DNA of 64,000 bases from the NCBI GenBank assembly GCA_036873755.1, contig JAVTVY010017392.1, forward strand, positions 496,001 through 560,000, written 5' to 3'. The DNA comes from Hanleya hanleyi (Eukaryota > Mollusca > Polyplacophora > Lepidopleurida > Hanleyidae). The notes below the pieces were generated by a model. That model was not told the DNA's origin, searched no databases, and saw nothing but the letters and a program-made list of their open reading frames with translations. The position numbers and the translations under genes were made by a program. Shown here piece after piece: positions 34,160 through 46,340 of the stretch. How positions within the stretch are numbered: position 1 is the first letter of the stretch; each line of letters opens with the position of its first letter.

Positions 34160-35473
34160 ATGTCCTTGATCCACGCAGAGTCCTGCCCCTCCACCAACAG
34201 TGAATTTGATTTGTGGACCGTCCCGCCCACACAGACCAGTGCCGAACAAGGATTATGGGTGGAGCATCTCCCGCTCTCCAGCATCAACGAAACAGGGCCC
34301 ATCGAGTTCACCATCAGTAATGCGGATACGGCCTATGTGGATTTAGCCCATACATACTTGTATGTGAAAGCCAAGATCGTCAATGGAGATGGCTCCAGAA
34401 TCGTCGACCAAGCAACGGTGGGCCCGACGAATCTCTGGCTGCACTCGATGTTTCAACAGGTGGATATATTTCTCAGCGACAAACTCATCAGTGACTCGAC
34501 CAACACGTACCCCTATCGAGCCTACATCGAGACGCTGTTGTCGCATGGGCGAGAGGCTAAAAAATCTCAACTGACAGCCGCTTTATTCTACCAGGACACA
34601 GCCCAGCACATGGGCGTAGAGAACGACAATGTGGGATATAACAAACGGAAGGCTTTGACCGCGAACGGCGTCTCGGTGGATCTCATGGGTCGACTGCACG
34701 CAGACATGTTCATGCAAGACCGGTACCTGTTGAACAAGATCCCCATCAAAATCCGACTGATACGGGCGCCTCCGACCTTCGCCTTCATAGCCACTAACGT
34801 AGACGGGCATGCAGCTGACTATAAGATTGTCATCCAAGACGCAGTCCTGTATGTCCGAAAAGTGAAACCGAATCCATCCGTTCAATTGGGACACTTCAAA
34901 GCCTTGGAAAACAAAACCAGCCCAGTACCCTATCCGACATGTGCAAACCAAAGTGTTCTCTGTGTCTGCTGGAAATATGAGCGCCAACAAAGAAAACCTG
35001 TTCCTGGGGGAACTACCCAAGCGATTGATCCTGGCCTGTGTGGAAAATACCAGTTTCAGCGGAGCCTACCCAGAGAACCCGTTTGACTTTAAACATTTCG
35101 GCATCGATTTTGTGGCCCTGCATGTGGACGGACAACAGGTCCCAGCCACGGCCTTAACACCGAACTTTGGGCACGCGAATTTCATTCGAGCCTATCAGAG
35201 CCTGTTTACAGCCACCGGTCAAATCAACCAGGACGAAGGGAATATGATCAGTCGGGAGGACTACGCGAACGGATACACGTTGTTCTGTTTCGATTTGACC
35301 CCACCTTAGAGAACGACCATCAGCTGGCCCTCGCCAAGCAAGGCAATTTACGGTTGGAAATCCACTTTGCACGAGCCCTCCGGAGCACCGTCAATGTGAT
35401 CTGCTACGCCGAGTTTGACAACATCATTCAAGTGGACAAATCGCGCAACGTCCTGTGTGAATTCTCCACCTAA
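34160..35473 (+). pseudogene. Double-jelly-roll major capsid protein, two frameshifts
   Basis: This is the Polinton major capsid, related to database proteins named after C. elegans F54H12.2. Frame 1 (34160 to about 34940) has ADTAYVDLAHTYLYVKAKIV, LWLHSMFQQVDIFLSD, YPYRAYIETLLSHG and FMQDRYLLNKIPIKIRLIR, all hallmarks of this family. Frame 2 (about 34940-35305) continues with [19 protein letters not shown] and [12 protein letters not shown]. Frame 3 (about 35310-35473) holds the last strands and stop. Total length, about 435 codons, is normal. Indels near 34935 and 35305 break it. It starts 3 bp after the pVI-like stop. Confidence 0.9.
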
Positions 35474-35474
35474 C

Positions 35475-35935
35475 ATGGACACAGTCCAGATAACCACCGT
35501 GCTGGAGAATGACCCAGAGACACGTATGGTGTTTCAAGGGGTGTTCGCCCGAGATGTGTTCCCGTTAGACCGTATGTATCCTGCTGCTTACATTCTCAAC
35601 ACGGACCCGATGGATCGTCCCGGTGAACATTGGGTGGGCGTGTACTTGACAGAACAGCAGGGCGAATACTTGGACCCGTACGGCCTGCCACCCCTCCATC
35701 CCGATTTAACAGACTTCATGGATCAAGGCACAGAGACGTGGTGTTGGAACAGTCAAACGTTGCAAAGCCTGACCAGTAGCGACAATATTGCTTGTTTTAC
35801 CAATACCATCGATGCCGGGGAAGACCCTTATCTACCATCGTACAGATGTTTGACGACTACCCCAAGGCCGAGGACCGCGATGTACTCGTATATGACTGGG
35901 CCGTCCATCATTTCAATGTACAAGCCCCGTTCTGG
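35475..35935 (+). pseudogene. Adenain-like maturation protease, frameshifted and lacking the catalytic Cys
   Basis: The adenovirus-type cysteine protease matures virion proteins. The ATG at 35475 is 1 bp after the capsid stop. The frame shows FPLDRMYPAAYILNTD, the catalytic His in GEHWVGVY, the following acidic residue in EYLDPYG, and the oxyanion-region WCWNSQTLQSL. Near 35780-35785 a one-base loss shifts the frame, and the codon where the nucleophilic Cys is expected reads Ser (AGC). The C-terminal helices continue in another frame to about 35930 (VLVYDWAVHHF). The lesions make an active enzyme implausible. Confidence 0.8.
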
Positions 35936-36025
35936 GCTTGAATTATTTCAATGTACACAAGCCCCCTGTTCTGGGCTTCAGTTCTTTCAATGTACAAGCC
36001 CCCTGTTCTGGGCTTCAGTTTTCAC
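35905..36025 (+). repeat. ~40-bp tandem repeat, 3 copies, at the protease 3' end
   Basis: The unit TTTCAATGTACAAGCCCC(C)TGTTCTGGGCTT is repeated three times and has expanded the end of the protease reading frame. An AATAAA poly(A) signal follows at 36056-36061. Confidence 0.85.
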
Positions 36026-36061
36026 GTGGTTGTTCTCACGTTGTTGTTGTTACTGAATAAA

Positions 36062-36572
36062 AAACAAAATGAGATCTCACCAAAAAACCCTGTCTTGTGT
36101 GCTTTCTATATGAGCATAATGCATGAAACTGGCTTTGAACACCGTATTAGCCAATCAGTGGCCTAGAATGGAGCCAAAGGTAACCCATCCATGTCCAGAA
36201 AACATTACCCGGGTGTACAAGAACCCGGATGTAGGCGCGGACGTAGGCGAAAGCATCCCAGTACCCGGATGTAGGCGCAGACGTGAGCGAAATTCTAGTA
36301 CCCGTCCATTGGTTCTTTTATCGATCGCTCATTGGCTCTTTTTCTCGACCGCTGATTGGTCCAAATGGAACTGCCCATCCTTCCCAGGTTAATTTACAAT
36401 CCCCTTTTGGGGTTCAAGCTCTGTATATCGATGCCGCAACATTGTCTCCGAACCTTGCCGAAAGGGAGACCTTGGACCGTTTGACCTGGCTGTGACCTTT
36501 GACCTTTTGACCCGACATTCATCCGCGCACTGCCGGTGATGACGCGCGCGCGCGTGCGGCCGGAGAACCCGC
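36062..36572. other. Gene-free junction between protease and right repeat; probable site of PolB loss
   Basis: No coding region is seen. It contains AAGAACCCGGATGTAGGCG (36219-36237), repeated in part near 36264. This same motif lies upstream of the polymerase fragments in element 2 (near 54573, 56352 and 57160). In element 2 it is promoter-proximal to PolB, so its presence here without PolB suggests that the polymerase gene was deleted from this junction. CCAAT-type motifs (ATTGG near 36308, 36330 and 36353) recur. Confidence 0.4.
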
Positions 36573-37715
36573 GCGCGCGCGCTGCGGCCGGGGCGGGCCG
36601 GGCCGGGCCGGGAAAAACCCCGGAGGTTGAACATCCGGACGTCTAAGGGAAAATTGGAACTCTTCTGGGTTTGGAGGTGAAACCCGGAAGTGACGTCACA
36701 ACCCACGTGACCTGCGCAGCAGAATGGAAACGACACCCTAGTCTAGCCCCCTCACATAGGCTTCACATTGATACCTCACTCGATCCCATCGGACCATTAG
36801 TGGCCCACCTAGATCCTAAAATGTCCACCCCGTATGGACCTATACACCCATAGCCATGCAGTATAGGCCTATGGGCCTACCCAGGCCTCGGTGACTTTTT
36901 CCAAAAAATTCACCGTTTCGCTCCGGGACCCTTCCCATCGTGTTCTAAATGACGAGACGTGAAAAACAAATCCAAGCAACCCATATCACAATGAACGTGT
37001 GTGAATTTCCCAGGTTGGACCTATACCCCCCATGGCCTATATACAGACCTCGGTGACTTTTCCCAAAAATTTCACCGATTCGCTCCGGGACCCTTTCCAT
37101 TGTCATTTTCTTGGCGAGACGAGAAAAACGCGACCCCACAAGCCATAGTAAAGCCCACGAAAAAAATTGACCATCCCCATACCCCATACAGGCATTTTCC
37201 CTTATATTGTATAATACAGATCCCTATTGTAGGGGTAAAGTCCGTATTCCGCTTTTTATATTTTCGGAAAAAAATCCTAATTTTACATGCACCCACCCCA
37301 TTGACTTGATAGGCAGGTCCCAATAAGCCCGGGGACCGATATTAGCCCGTTTGGCTAGGGTTGATAGGTGTTTTCCTCTATTTTAGGGGTAAAGTCCGTA
37401 TTCCGCTTTTTATAGTTTCGGAAAAAAATCCTAATTTTACATGCACCCACCCCATTGAATTGATAGGCAGGTCCCAATAAGCCTGGGGACCGATATTAGC
37501 CCTTTTGGCTAGGGTTGATAGGTGTTTTCCCCTATTTGAGGGGTAAAGTCCGTGTTCCGCTTTTTATAGTTTCGGGAAAAAATCCTAATTTTACATGCAC
37601 CCACCCATGACTGGATGCCCCTTCACGAATGCTTCACTTTGATACCTCACTCGACCCAATCGGTCCATGCAGCGTATTTGAAGTCTGGGGACTACTTTTT
37701 CTCCGCGGAAGCTTT
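36573..37715 (-). repeat. Right inverted terminal repeat of element 1
   Basis: It is the reverse complement of 25510-26968 with fewer internal units. It has the GC-rich core GGGCGGGCCGGGCC near 36592, the mirrored CRE/E-box cluster, and ~147-bp units ending at CCCACCC near 37300, 37450 and 37600. Beyond 37715 it continues GCGACCGCATCACCGCCAGA, which is homologous to the end of element 2, but the left repeat of element 1 lacks this extension. Confidence 0.85.
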
Positions 37716-37931
37716 TTCTCGCGACCGCATCACCGCCAGACCGCATCACCGCGGAAGAATACATGCCCATGACCGCCACTTGACCGCCACGTGACCGCCA
37801 CCTACCGCCACAGAGGTCAAAGGCGTGCATGAGCGCTTCCTATACTTTAACCTGGAAACAGCGCCCCCTGGTGGATGCAAGAGTTACCTCCCCCGGCAAA
37901 ACTGACCTCGAAATCAGTAGACCCTACTACT

Positions 37932-40700
37932 GACAAGTCATATTAAGTAGTCCCTTTGGTGACAAAATATAATTTGCCATGATTCACTTTTCAATTTTTA
38001 GTCATGTCATATACGCCAGTTTGGTATGTCGGTCCCATGGATCTTCCAGACAGACAAGCCATATTGAATAGTACCCCCCCAAGATTCATTCTTGAAGTTT
38101 TAGTCCTGTCATACACGCCAGTTTGATTTCCCATCCAATAGTCCTCTTTTAAATATATAGTTTGGCAGTTCGGTCTTCCTCGCCTATTTTATTCTGCGAT
38201 TCTGCGAAGGATACGCCAAATTGAAATGTCCCCCTTAGTTAGATGAAATGTCAATTCTAATATTCTTCCGTTTGAGACTTTGAGCCATATACGATATGTC
38301 AGTTTGGCATTTATCTCCTATTTTGCTTCGAGATTGATAGGTCACACTCATTAGTTCTCCTTTGGTGGATAATGATATAATGTAATTCCCAAGATTCATT
38401 CTTGAATGTTATTTGTAAGATACGCCAGTTTTGATTTTCCTCCCATTTCTCCCCACAATGATATTTTCTCCTTCAAGTTAGACAGAATATCGTTTTTAAA
38501 TTTCTCTTCTGATATTTTTGAGATTAGACAAGTGCATGAGTAAAGTGTATATTTTGCTTTAACTCACGCGGGAAAACTAAACATGGCCGGTCTGCCTCTG
38601 CGGGAGAAATACCAAACTGACGTATCAGACATGACTGAAAATATAAGAAGAGAAATGACATTCCATGTACACAAACAATATTTCGTTTAACTTGAAGGGG
38701 GACAACTCTATGTGGAGGGAAAATGAGAGGAAACTCAAACTGGCGTATCTGACATCAATAAAATTCAAGAGTAAATCTTGGGGGAATTACATTCTACCTA
38801 CTCAAGGGGGACTACTCAATAATCCATTTAACCCTTTTTTGAATACCCGAAAAATTGATATGACAGATCGGTCAGTTTGGTTTCAAATCAGTGTCGCGTA
38901 TCCTTCACAGAGTAAATAGGAGGAGAAACCAAACTGACCGATCTGTCATATCAATTTTTCGGGTATTCAAAAAAGGGTTAAATGGATTATTGAGTAGTCC
39001 CCCTTGAGTAGGTAGAATGTAATTCCCCCAAGATTTACTCTTGAATTTTATTGATGTCAGATACGCCAGTTTGATTTTCCTCTCATTTTCCCTCCACATA
39101 GAGTTGTCCCCCTTCAAGTTAAACGAAATATTGTTTGTTTCTTTTTAAATTGTAGACATGTCAGATATGTCAGATTGGCAATTCTGTCTGATTTGGCTTC
39201 GAAACCGACACGCCATATTGAGTAGTCGTCCTTAAGTAAATAAAATGTAATTTTTCAAAATTCACTACTGAATTTTACTCATGTCAGATACATACGCCAG
39301 TATGGTTTTTGTTCCAGTTTTCTCTCTCTTGAATACCCAGTATTTAGTTATGTCATATAGGTCGCTGGAATTCCTCTCCTATTTACTCTGAGAATGATAT
39401 GCCACATTTAGTTGTCCCTCTTAGGAAAATGGAATGTCATTTCTAATTTTCTCTCCCGTTTTGGTCAAGGCAGATATGCCAGTTCGGTATTTTTCGTACA
39501 TTTTTATTTGAGACCAACAAGCCATATTGAGTAAATACTTCTTGGGTAGATAGATTGTCATTTCGCAAGATAGTCATGTCAGATGTAACTTTGGTATTTC
39601 TATTCAATTTGGCCTTGATCAATTCCCCATCTTTGAATTATTAGGCACATGCCATTCGTATATTTTTTTCTAGGTCAAACAAGCAAAATTTGGAGAGACA
39701 TGCCAAACTATCTTGCAGAACTGAAAATATGAGAGAAAATTAGAAAAGACATACCATCTACATGTACATAAGGTGGATCAATCATAGAGTAAATAGGAGG
39801 AGGAAACCAAACTGACCTATCTGGCCTATCAATTTACCGGGTATTCAACAAAAAGAAAATCGAACTGGCGTATCTGACATGACTAAAGTTCAAGAGTGAA
39901 TCTTGTGAAATTATTTCTACCCACCCAATGGGGTCTACTGAATATGGCTTGTCTGTCTATATGTAACTGACCTGACTAAAAATGTCAAAAGTGAAAGTAT
40001 TGCAGATGACATCTACGTATTAAGGGGGACAACTTACTTCGGCGTATGCTTCGTCCGGTAAAATAGGAGAGGTGCATGTAAGACGAACTGATCTATTTGA
40101 TATATCAAAATATTCAAAACATGGAAAATGGAAGGGAAAACAAACTGACGTATCTGACATGACTAAAAATTCAACCGTGAATCTTGGGAAATCAGACTTC
40201 ATCTATCCAAGAAGTACTACTCAATATGGCTTTTCTGTTTTGACGGAAAATGAGAGCGAAATACCAAACTGGCATATCTGATATGACTAAAATTTAAAGA
40301 GGGAAATGATATTTTGTCTACCCAAGTGGGACGAATCAATATGGCTTTCGAAAGAAAAAAATTGGGAGTGAAATACATGTACCAAACTGGCGCATCTGAC
40401 ATTGCTAAACACTTCAAAGGAGATAATATTGCAGATCACATCTATGTAACGGGACAACTCCCTGTGGGGTAGGCTTCGCATTGTATCATACGAGAGGTAG
40501 AATGAACTTACCTATCCGACATATAAATTTCAAAAGACGCAAAATAGAAGGGAAACAAAGTGGAGTATGTGACAGGATTAAAAATTTATCAGTGAATCTT
40601 CGGAAAAGAGATTTTATTATCTCAATAAAACTTCTCTGTCTCGACAGAAAATGGGAGACAAATACCAAACTGGCATATCTGGCGTGACTAACGAGAGATC
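37932..40700. repeat. Alternating-orientation repeat array
   Basis: Diverged units contain AAACTGACGTATCTGACATG, (A)GGGGGACTACTCAATATGGC and TGTCTCGAAGCAAAATGGGA or their reverse complements. Reading direction flips several times (about 38580, 38900, 39700). Short frames within it are not genes. Related units reappear at 44770-44880 and 45293-45760. Confidence 0.75.
38671..39140. repeat. Near-identical inverted repeat with ~210-bp arms
   Basis: The arms 38671-38884 and 38926-39140 are almost exact reverse complements, separated by about 42 bp. Both include AACTTGAAGGGGGACAACTC and TTGATATGACAGATCGGTCA or complements. They are much more alike than the neighbouring array units, so the inversion is recent or gene-converted. 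Confidence 0.9.
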
Positions 40701-41306
40701 CTGAAGGATCTTGGCGCCCACCATTGTCCGATAATTGTAAGCTAATGACTAGAGGATCTTTTTGTTCATTGTTACTAAGAACAAACGACTGATTTGTAAT
40801 TTTGTTTACAGAATTTCGAATCTGAGCGAAAAAGATCGGAAAAGGGACACTGAAAAACACCAAGATATAATCTAAGTTTCAGGAGTTTCAAGATTTCTAG
40901 AAACTGTACTTATGTCGGTTGTTATAATACAAGAGAAATGAGCAAAGTTAGTCTGAAAGTGAATGTACATGTACGGAGGATCCTTCGCCTTTGTTTTGTA
41001 GTATTTTTTTTATTTATTTTTTTGCACGTGTCATCATTGGGTGCTGGAAGCGAGGACCAATCTCTCTGACACTTTGGCATGAGCTATGAAACATACTTAA
41101 GATTTTATAATTAGGAACGAATGCTAATTCCTTTCTGTTTACTGGGCTAGTTTGAGATATCTCTTTTAAGATACCATGCTCGAAAATAGTAAGATGGTAC
41201 AATACTTAATACTGAAGGGATCCGGTCCGCGCAGAAATGTTGAAACTTCGAAAGTGCCTGAATCCTGATTATCTCCCTTGGATCGAAACATGCAGTAGTC
41301 TACAGT
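40701..41306. other. Gene-free stretch
   Basis: No gene is seen. It includes GAGATCCTGAAGGATC (a short palindrome near 40694) and a T-rich run near 41005-41022. It lies between the array and a MITE. Confidence 0.4.
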
Positions 41307-41572
41307 TGTCGAGTTGTGACGTTGAGTCACAAGAGTGACGTCCCTTCATGTAGCCGACCCGCCGGCAGACGAAAGGACGGAGCAGTTCACTTGCTACTGC
41401 ATGGACTAAAGAAAACTGATTTAAAATTTGAAGAAATACATTATAATTCCGAATTATTTGAATTCCTTGATATGGAAGGTGAAGGTATGGATATTCTATA
41501 TAGTCTATAAAAAGAATATGCCCGACCGTTTGATCCGCCGACTCTTGTGATACAACGTCACAACTCGAGAAT
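41307..41572. mobile_element. ~265-bp MITE with ~29-bp terminal inverted repeats
   Basis: The left end is GTCGAGTTGTGACGTTGAGT CACAAGAGT, and the right end has the matching ACTCTTGTGAT...CGTCACAACTCGAG. The interior is AT-rich and non-coding. It sits directly before the 157-bp satellite. Confidence 0.7.
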
Positions 41573-41581
41573 ACCGTATTA

Positions 41582-44500
41582 ATTTGAAGCGTAACTTGGA
41601 TTTTCGAATCGAACCAAAAAAGTTATCTTGCACTACTAGGACCCATGTGGGACCTGTGTACCAAAATTCAGACAGATCCATGCAGTACTTCCTGAGAAAT
41701 CCCAATAACAAAGTTGCATGGCAAAAATCCAAGCGGGCCGCCTGTTGGCCATATTGGATTTTCGAATCGGACCAGAAAAGGTATCTTGCACAACTAGACG
41801 ACAAGGAGAACCTGTGTACCAAATTTAACAAAGATCCATGCAGTAGTTCCTGAGAAATTGCAATAACAATGTTTCATGGGGTAATCCAAGATGGCCGCCT
41901 GATGGACATTTTGGATTTTGGAATCAGACCAGAAAAGATATCTTGCACAACTGGACCACAAGGGGAACCTGTGTATCAAATTTGAGAAAGATCCAGGCAG
42001 TACTTCCTGAGAAATCATGATAACAAAATTTCATGGGGAAGTCTAAGATGGCCGCCTGGTGACCATATTGGATTTTCGATTCGGACCGAAAAAGGCATCT
42101 TGCATATCGAGACCCTAAGGGGAACCTGTGTACCAAAATTGAGAAAGATCCATGCAGTAGTTCCTGAGAAATGACGATAAAGTTTCATGGGGAAATCCAA
42201 GATGGCTGCCTGGTGGCCATACTGGATTTTCAAATCGGACCAGGAAAGGTATCTTGCACAACTAGACCCCAAGGGGAACCTGTGTACCAAATTTGAGAAA
42301 GATCCATGAAGTACTTCCTGAGAAATGACGATAACAAAGTTTCATGGGGAAATCCAAGATGGCTGCCTGGCGGCCATACTGGATTTTCGAATCGGACCAG
42401 AAAAGGTATCTTGCACAACTAGACCCCAAGGGGAACCTGTGCACCAAATTTGAGAAAGATCCATGCAGTAGTTCCTGAGAAATCGCGATAACAAGGTTTC
42501 ATGGGGAAATCCAAGATGGCTGCCTGGTGGCCATATTGGATTTTCGAATCGGACCAAAAAAGGTATCTTGCACAACTAGACCCCAAGGGGAACCTGTGTA
42601 CCAAATTTGAGAAGATCCATGCAGTAGTTCCTGAGAAATCGCGATAACAAGGTTTCATGGGGAAATCCAAGATGGCTGCCTGGTGGCCATATTGGATTTT
42701 CGAATCGGACCAGAAAAGGTATCTTGCACAACTAGACCCCAAGGGGAACCTGTGTACCAAATTTGAGAAAGATCCATGCAGTAGTTCCTGAGAAATCGCG
42801 ATAACAAGGTTTCATGGGGAAATCCAAGATGGCTGCCTGGTGGCCATATTGGATTTTCGAATCGGACCAGAAAAGGTATCTTGCACAACTAGACCCCAAG
42901 GGGAACCTGTGTACCAAATTTGAGAAAGATCCATGCAGTAGTTCCTGAGAAATCGCGATAACAAGGTTTCATGGGAAATCCAAGATGGCTGCCTGGTGGC
43001 CATATTGGATTTTCGAATCGGACCAGAAAAGGTATCTTGCACAACTAGACCCCAAGGGGAACCTGTGTACTAAATTTGAGAAAGATCCACGCTGTAGTTC
43101 CTGAGAAATCGCGATAACAAGGTTTCATGGGAAAATCCAAGATGGCTGCCTGGTGGCAATATTGGATTTCCGAATCGGACCAGAAAAGGTATCTTGCACA
43201 ACTAGACCATAAGGGTAACCTGTGTACCAAATTTGAGAAAGATCCATGCAGTACTTCCTGAGAAATCCCAATAACAACGTTGCATGGCAAAAAATCCAAG
43301 CGGGCCGCCTGTTGGCCATATTGGATTTTCGAATCGGACCAGAAAAGGTATCTTGCACAACTAGACGACAAGGAGAACCTGTGTACCAAATTTAACAAAG
43401 ATCCATGCAGTAGTTCCTGAGAAATCGCAATAACAATGTTTCATGGGGTAATCCAAGATGGCCGCCTGATGGACATTTTGGATTTTGGAATCGGACCAGA
43501 AAAGATATCTTGCACAACTGGACCACAAGGGGAACCTGTGTATCAAATTTGAGAAAGATCCAGGCAGTACTTGAAAATCATGTCATGTCAAATCATGATA
43601 ACAAAATTTCATGGGGAAGTCTAAGATGGCCGCCTGGTGACCATATTGGATTTTCGATTCGGACCGAAAAAGGCATCTTGCATATCGAGACCCTAAGGAG
43701 AACCTGTGTACCAAATTTGAGAAAGGTCCATGCAGTAGTTCCTGAGAAATGGCGATAAAGTTTCATGGGGAAATCCAAGATGGCTGCCTGGTGGCCATAC
43801 TGGATTTTCAAATCGGACCAGGAAAGGTATCTTGCACAGCTAGACCCCAAGGGGAACCTGTGTACCAAATTTGAGAAAGATCCATGAAGTACTTCCTGAG
43901 AAATGACGATAACAAAGTTTCATGGGGAAATCCAAGATGGCTGCCTGGCGGCCATACTGGATTTTCGAATCGGACCAAAAAAGGTATCTTGCACAACTAG
44001 ACCCCAAGGGGAACCTGTGCACCAAATTTGAGAAAGATCCATGCAGTAGTTCCTGAGAAATCGCGATAACAAGGTTTCATGGGAAAATCCAAGATGGCTG
44101 CCTGGTGGCCATATTGGATTTTCGAATCGGACCAGAAAAGGTATCTTGCACAACTAGACCCCAAGGGGAACCTGTGTACCAAATTTGAGAAAGATCCATG
44201 CAGTAGTTCCTGAGAAATCGCGATAACAAGGTTTCATGGGGAAATCCAAGATGGCTGCCTGGTGGCCATATTGGATTTTCGAATCGGACCAGAAAAGGTA
44301 TCTTGCACAACTAGACCCCAAGGGGAACCTGTGTACTAAATTTGAGAAAGATCCACGCTGTAGTTCCTGAGAAATCGCGATAACAAGGTTTCATGGGGAA
44401 ATCCAAGATGGCTGCCTGGTGGCCATATTGGATTTTCGAATCGGACCAGAAAAGGTATCTTGCACAACTAGATCCCAAGGGGAACCTGTACCAAATTTGA

Positions 44501-44700
44501 GAAAGATCCATGCAGTAGTTCCTGAGAAATCGCGATAGCAAGGTTTCATGGGGAAATCCAAGATGGCTGCCTGGTGGCCATATTGGATTTTCGAATCGGA
44601 CCAGAAAAGGTATCTTGCACAACTAGACCCCAAGGGGAACCTGTGTACCAAATTTGAGAAAGATCCATAAAGTAGTTCCTGAGAAATCGCGATAACAAGA
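41582..44700. repeat. 157-bp satellite array with ~1.57-kb higher-order repeat
   Basis: About 20 tandem monomers contain AATCCAAGATGGCTGCCTGG, TTCGAATCGGACCAGAAAAG and GGGGAACCTGTGTACCAAAT. The measured spacing of the same landmark is 156-157 bp (42501, 42657, 42814). Rare variants such as AAGCGGGCCGCCTGTTGGCC occur at 41731 and 43298, 1567 bp apart, which shows a ten-monomer higher-order unit. Minus-strand open frames repeat the same peptide and are by-products. Confidence 0.92.
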
Positions 44701-44765
44701 ATTGTTTACGGACGGACGGACTGACGGACGGACCACGGACGACGGACGACGGACCACGGACGAAA
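44701..44765. repeat. GGACGG/GGACGAC simple-sequence tail
   Basis: GGACGGACGGACTGACGG followed by GACGACGGACGACGGACCAC closes the satellite. Such GGACGG tails commonly end repeats in molluscan genomes. Confidence 0.7.
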
Positions 44766-44946
44766 AGCGATTTGAACAGTGAAGAGTGAATCTTGAAAAA
44801 TGATATTTTGTCTACCCAAGGGGGACTCAATATCGCATGCTGATAGCAAAATACGAACGTAGCGTGCAAGATCTATGGCGCTACTTTTCGTAACTTGTGT
44901 CTAATTCCGCTTAACCCGGGGCTAGGGGCCGTATGAACCCATGTAC

Positions 44947-45292
44947 TTCAAGATCCTCATGGTACTCATATGAACAGTCACAATCAAAGCGTGACTGAGA
45001 TACATCATTTTTTAGATGACGACTCTATAACGAATATTATGGATTAAGAATACTGATCAGCGATACGGATTTGATATTTTTGGAACATCATGATGTCTTG
45101 CCGGCATCATTGAAAACTGTTGACCGCTTCTCTCTTGCAGGAAACAAGCCTATGTTTATGTATACTATGATTGTCTTTTTGAATTTGGTGCTAATACTGT
45201 TATATGGAAAATGGAATAGGTCTTTGGATTATGGACGCGGATATTCTCTAATGGACGACGGCTGGATTATGAATGACGGACTAGACGCTTGT
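44947..45292 (-). mobile_element. Second, inverted copy of the element that disrupts the ATPase
   Basis: The sequence is the near-identical reverse complement of 30714-31059, from TTCAAGATCCTCATGG to GACTAGACGCTTGT. It confirms that the ATPase insert is a dispersed element. A frame through it (45071-45436) runs into the flanking array and is not a gene. Confidence 0.85.
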
Positions 45293-46340
45293 CATTGCCT
45301 GTCTCGAAGGAAAAAATGGGAAGCAAAATACCAAACTGTCGTATCTGACATGGCTAAAATGTTCAAGAGAGAGAATATTGCAGATGACAGCTATGTTAGG
45401 GGGATATCTCACTATGGTGTATGCTTTGCATGGTAAAAAATATGAGAGATAGGATTGAGTTACCTATCTTACATATATAAATATTCAAAAGACGTAAATG
45501 GAAGGAAAGCAAACTGGCTTATCTGACATGTCTAAAAATCCCTCAGTGAATCTTCAGAAAGAAGATTTTATGTACCCAAGGGGGACTACTCAATATGGTT
45601 TTTCTGTCTCGAAGCAAAATGGCATATCTGAAATGACTAAAACTTGAAGAGTGAATCTTAGAAAATGATATTTTGTCTACCAAAGGGGGACGACTCAATA
45701 TGGCTTGTCTGTTTCGAAGCAAAATGGGACTGACATATCAAACTGACGTATATGAGAACCCCAAAATCTTGCCTTTTTGGTTGATCCGATTAAGCTGCAG
45801 CAGTAAAGGAAAGCATACACGTTGAGCAAACTTTCCATGTACAAGTGTACAATTTTTGTCTGACAAAAACCTTACCATTGCCAAAGTACGATGAGTAATA
45901 TTTCCGGTCACAAATAGGCACAGGCACATCCTCAAATCATATGAAACATGCGCAGCAAGTGTCAAAATAAGCCAATCAAATCTGGCAGCTTCAGCAAACT
46001 GTCCATTTGTGTACATGAATGTACATTATCAATGGTAAATTAGTAAGTCGAAAGGCACACCCTCTGATCATATGAAACATGTGTACCAAATTTCATTATC
46101 ATGCAATGAAACCTGGCAAATTCAATTAACATTTCAGTATATTTTGTCTAACAAAAAATCTCATAGTTGGCAAATTACCAAGTCCAAACCCCGATAATTT
46201 GGACAATAATTAATATTTCATCTCATAAATAGCACAGGAACATCCTCTAATCATCTAAAAAATAGTGCAGGTACTTCCTCTAATCATGTGTATCAAGTGT
46301 CATAATCATCCATTGACAGCTCACAAATGCAACAAACTTT
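45293..46340. repeat. Array remnants and a diverged ~150-bp repeat
   Basis: To about 45760 the sequence repeats the 38-40 kb array units. From 45770 to 46340, blocks with ATAGGCACAGGCACATCCTC, AATCATATGAAACATG and GTCTGACAAAAA-like cores recur near 45915, 46055, 46230 and 46265. Confidence 0.6.

Larger units (their letters stand above)
25505..37931 (+). mobile_element. Element 1: Polinton/Maverick (adintovirus-like) relic lacking PolB
   Basis: This is a GC-richer 12.4-kb block bounded by inverted repeats of about 1.1-1.5 kb that read GGAAAAAGCTTCCGCGG at the left and the reverse complement near 37700. It encodes the Polinton morphogenetic set in one orientation: integrase, packaging ATPase, core-like proteins, minor capsid, major capsid and protease. 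No type-B DNA polymerase is found on either strand. The right terminus is probably 37931: it ends CCTACTACT, the same terminal motif as element 2, and is followed at once by the flanking repeat array. The left terminus lacks this motif and looks truncated. Frameshifts, a nonsense codon and an insertion disable most large genes. Confidence 0.85.

Noticed and set aside
42015..44869. Many overlapping minus-strand open frames encoding similar ~61-117-residue peptides
   Set aside because: They read through the 157-bp satellite and repeat the same peptide in two frames; no start, splice or promoter context.
45071..45436. 121-residue frame with a membrane-like segment
   Set aside because: It spans a dispersed ~345-bp element and the adjoining array; the same DNA is non-coding in the ATPase insertion.
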